A stretch of 45,694 nucleotides of DNA from NCBI GenBank assembly GCA_030696085.1, contig JAUYNL010000075.1:1-45694 (forward strand). The letters run 5' to 3'. The notes under the pieces are model-generated. The model was not told where the DNA came from and made no database searches. It saw only the letters and a program-made list of their open reading frames with translations. A program made the position numbers and the translations under genes. Below, in pieces: positions 43,969 to 45,694 of this stretch (positions are counted from its first letter, which is position 1; each line of letters starts with the position of its first letter). Source of the stretch: Luteolibacter sp. (GTDB lineage Bacteria; Verrucomicrobiota; Verrucomicrobiia; Verrucomicrobiales; Akkermansiaceae).

Positions 43969-45220
43969 TCAGGCTTTCAATCCGGCGGTATCGAAGACGA
44001 AGGCGTCCTCGGATTTCACCACCTCGTCCCATGTGACCGTGTCGCCCTGCCTGTAGCAGGCTTCGCGAGCGAGCAAGGCGAGATAATGACTGCGTATGCT
44101 CGGGGCGACGGTTGCCTGGGCGTAGTTGCCTTGGGTGATGTTGTCGTGAAAGGTCTTCCAGTTTTGGGTGATGCCACGGTTGTAGATGCCGCGGACCTTC
44201 TCCTTCATGAAGCGGTCCCCATAGAACGATTCCTTGCCGCGGAGAATCACCTCGCCGGAGTAATCCGGCCAGCAGGCTGCCCTCGCTGCCGTGGAGCCTT
44301 ACGTAAATGCCGTGCTGGTCTGGAAGGTCGTGACCGTCAATCCGCTTGCCGCGGAAAACGACCTTCAAACCGTCGCCAAAGTCATAGGTTGCGAGCCAGT
44401 GGTCCTTCACATCTCCGGGCCGTGGATCGGAGTAGCGATCCAGCAGAAAGCGCCCGCACTCGCCGGTGGCGGACACCGGGTTTCTCCCGATCATCAGGCT
44501 GGCCATGTCGATGGCGTGAATGCTGTATTCGAGGATCGACTCGCCGCAAAGATCGCGCCATTGCAGCCAGTTCTTTAGCTTTGCCTCCTGGCTGTCCTGC
44601 GGCACTCACAGTTCAAACGCGGGACAAGTCCCCTCGATCTCGCCGAATCCCAGCGTGCCGAGATTTCCCGCTGCGAAGAGACGCGCGACCTCGTTGTAGT
44701 GGGCGAGCGGGCGGGTCTGGAAATCGACGAGGAAGCAGCGTTTCTTCTCCGTGGCCTTGCGGGCGGCGGCTTCGATGCGGGCGACGCCCGGCGCATCCAC
44801 GGAGATCGGCTTGGCCAGCCAGACGTGGACGCCGGCCTCGATCACAGCCTCGACGTGTTCCGGGTGAAAATACGGCGGCGAGAGGACTGCGGCGATGTCG
44901 ATGCCGCCCGCATCGAGCATTTTCCTGAAGCAGTTGAGTCCCGTGTAACGGCGGTCCGCCGGGACTTTGAACTTCTCTCCCTGGCGGTCCACGGCCTCCT
45001 GGAAGTAGTCCGCAAGCGCGACGACCTCGAAGCGGCCGTCCTTGAGCGCCATTTCACCAACACTGTTAGAACGCCCGCCGCAGCCGATGATGCCGATGCG
45101 GAGTTTTTCTCCGATACCGGTCTCGCTGCGGGCGATGTGCGGCATGGCAAGAGCGGCGGTGGTCAGACCGGCCGCGGAGAGGAATCCGCGGCGGTTGGTG
45201 GCGATTGGTGGGTTATCCAT
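43969..45220 (-). pseudogene. Broken Gfo/Idh/MocA oxidoreductase with Tat signal
   Basis: ATG 45220 begins MDNPPIATNRRGFLSAAG, a twin-arginine signal, followed by the Rossmann start LRIGIIGCGGRS and VLSPPYFHPEHVEAVIEAG. VWLAKPISVDAPGV then holds the family Lys-Pro. The frame stops at TGA 44606-44608 after CPAFEL. It continues without a shift as VPQDSQEAKLKNWLQWRDLC and LEYSIHAIDMASLM, family sequence beyond a stop. Near 44270-44285 the reading moves to another frame, where DYSGEVILRGKESFYGD and QNWKTFHDNI run to the end at 43969. A nonsense codon plus a frameshift make it a probable pseudogene; sequencing errors are the alternative. The family uses NAD(P) for sugar oxidation or reduction, often in the periplasm. 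Confidence 0.85.
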
Positions 45221-45459
45221 GGTGGATGGAATGATTTGGGTGAGGAAAACTGAAAACAAATACATTCTTGCCAGAGGCTATGTTTCATGTGGAGGCCGAA
45301 ACGCGATCAGATTGATCGCCAGAAAAATTCTCCGTTTTTTCAACGCTACAAACCGTCTGCCAAAGTCGTCGCATCCAGTCGTGAGGAACTCATCTATGCC
45401 GCCAAGCATCTCGGCATTTTGGCATGGCGGGCGATAAGGTTTTCCCGCCCGCGAACATT

Positions 45460-45526
45460 TTACGATCGCCGGCATATTACGATCGCCGGCATATTACGAC
45501 CGCCGGCATATTACGACCGCCGGCAA
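45460..45526. repeat. Four tandem copies of a 17-bp unit
   Basis: The unit TTACGATCGCCGGCATA is repeated head to tail at 45460, 45477, 45494 and 45511. The first two copies have CGATCG and the last two CGACCG. The last copy diverges after GGC. Each carries the palindrome GCCGGC. No unique spacers lie between copies. Confidence 0.9.
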
Positions 45527-45610
45527 CTACCCGGCAATGCAAGCTGCGGATTTCCGGGAAGCGGATTTTTTTCCGTTAAAACGTTAAAATCGATTGGTGC
45601 TGGTTGATCG

Positions 45611-45630
45611 GGCGATGTTCCGACATCGCC
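45611..45630 (+). other. Perfect hairpin upstream of the last gene
   Basis: GGCGATGT and ACATCGCC pair perfectly around TCCG, 32 bases before the next ATG. It has no T tract, so it is more likely a leader element or operator than a terminator. Confidence 0.5.
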
Positions 45631-45662
45631 TGTTTGGAATTGAATTCAAACCAACCAACACC

Positions 45663-45694
45663 ATGAACGATCAGACAGGGACACAGGCACCGGC
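45663..45694 (+). CDS. Start of a gene cut by the window edge
   Basis: ATG at 45663 opens a frame of MNDQTGTQAP and runs off the window. An A/C-rich leader (AACCAACCAACACC) precedes it, with no Shine-Dalgarno. Ten codons are too few to name a product. Confidence 0.4.
   Translation, partial: MNDQTGTQAP

Larger units (their letters stand above)
45221..45662. other. 442-base gap with repeats and hairpin
   Basis: No credible coding frame is seen here. The gap separates the start of the broken oxidoreductase from the next gene and holds the tandem repeat and hairpin listed separately. It also holds two head-to-tail copies of CGTTAAAA at 45574-45589. Confidence 0.55.

Noticed and set aside
45460..45526. 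Repeats considered as a CRISPR array
   Set aside because: Units are contiguous, with no spacers, and are only 17 bp; no cas gene is in the window.

Overview
The window looks like a chromosomal segment of a Verrucomicrobiota bacterium, probably in or near the Verrucomicrobiaceae/Akkermansiaceae. This is an inference from gene style and was not tested by a search. The signs are a high GC content, a division and cell-wall cluster with a MurC-MurB fusion and a very long FtsZ, a lamin-tail/choice-of-anchor secreted protein, very large secreted glycosidases whose C-termini end in FYRL-type motifs, and a Tat-type Gfo/Idh/MocA oxidoreductase. No tRNA, rRNA or CRISPR array was seen.

Layout. Bases 1-2033 hold the tail of a transposase, hisC, and a decayed FGGY sugar kinase. 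Bases 2034-4725 hold an outer-membrane barrel protein with a clear terminator, then a divergent ammonium transporter. Upstream of the transporter is a near-perfect sigma-54 (-24/-12) promoter. Bases 4737-11863 are a plus-strand housekeeping run: a small membrane protein, coaX, a tiny ORF, yceD, rpmF, plsX, fabH, a DEAD-box RNA helicase and an RlmI-like rRNA methyltransferase. Bases 11953-25210 are minus strand. In transcription order this is a compact division/cell-wall operon, murG, murC-murB, ddl, ftsQ, ftsA, ftsZ, followed by a 1502-residue secreted lamin-tail/choice-of-anchor/5'-nucleotidase-like protein. Bases 25550-28433 hold a PHP-type histidinol phosphatase, a phosphate acetyltransferase and a rhomboid protease.

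Bases 28434-42431 are an alpha-glucan island read on the minus strand. A 2775-residue secreted protein combines a GH13 amylase domain, calcium-type Asp-rich repeats and a probable GH57-like domain. A second secreted GH13 protein of 1324 residues follows it. Next comes the first 111 residues of an MGH1/GH63-like glucosidase, cut off exactly where a decayed IS4-family transposase begins. The island appears to have been an extracellular starch/glycogen operon that lost its downstream end.

Bases 42583-45694 hold ispH (long form), a Gfo/Idh/MocA oxidoreductase broken by a nonsense codon and a frameshift, a 442-base gap with four 17-bp tandem repeats and a strong hairpin, and the first ten codons of a gene cut by the window edge.

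Five decayed or truncated genes lie among intact housekeeping genes: the transposase tail, the FGGY kinase, the IS4 transposase, the glucosidase and the Gfo/Idh/MocA oxidoreductase. Four of them concern sugar metabolism or transposition at the island edges. The strongest leads are the GH13/GH57 fusion, the sigma-54 promoter of amt, the FtsZ with an altered T7 catalytic loop and a roughly 290-residue linker, and the IS-truncated glucan operon.
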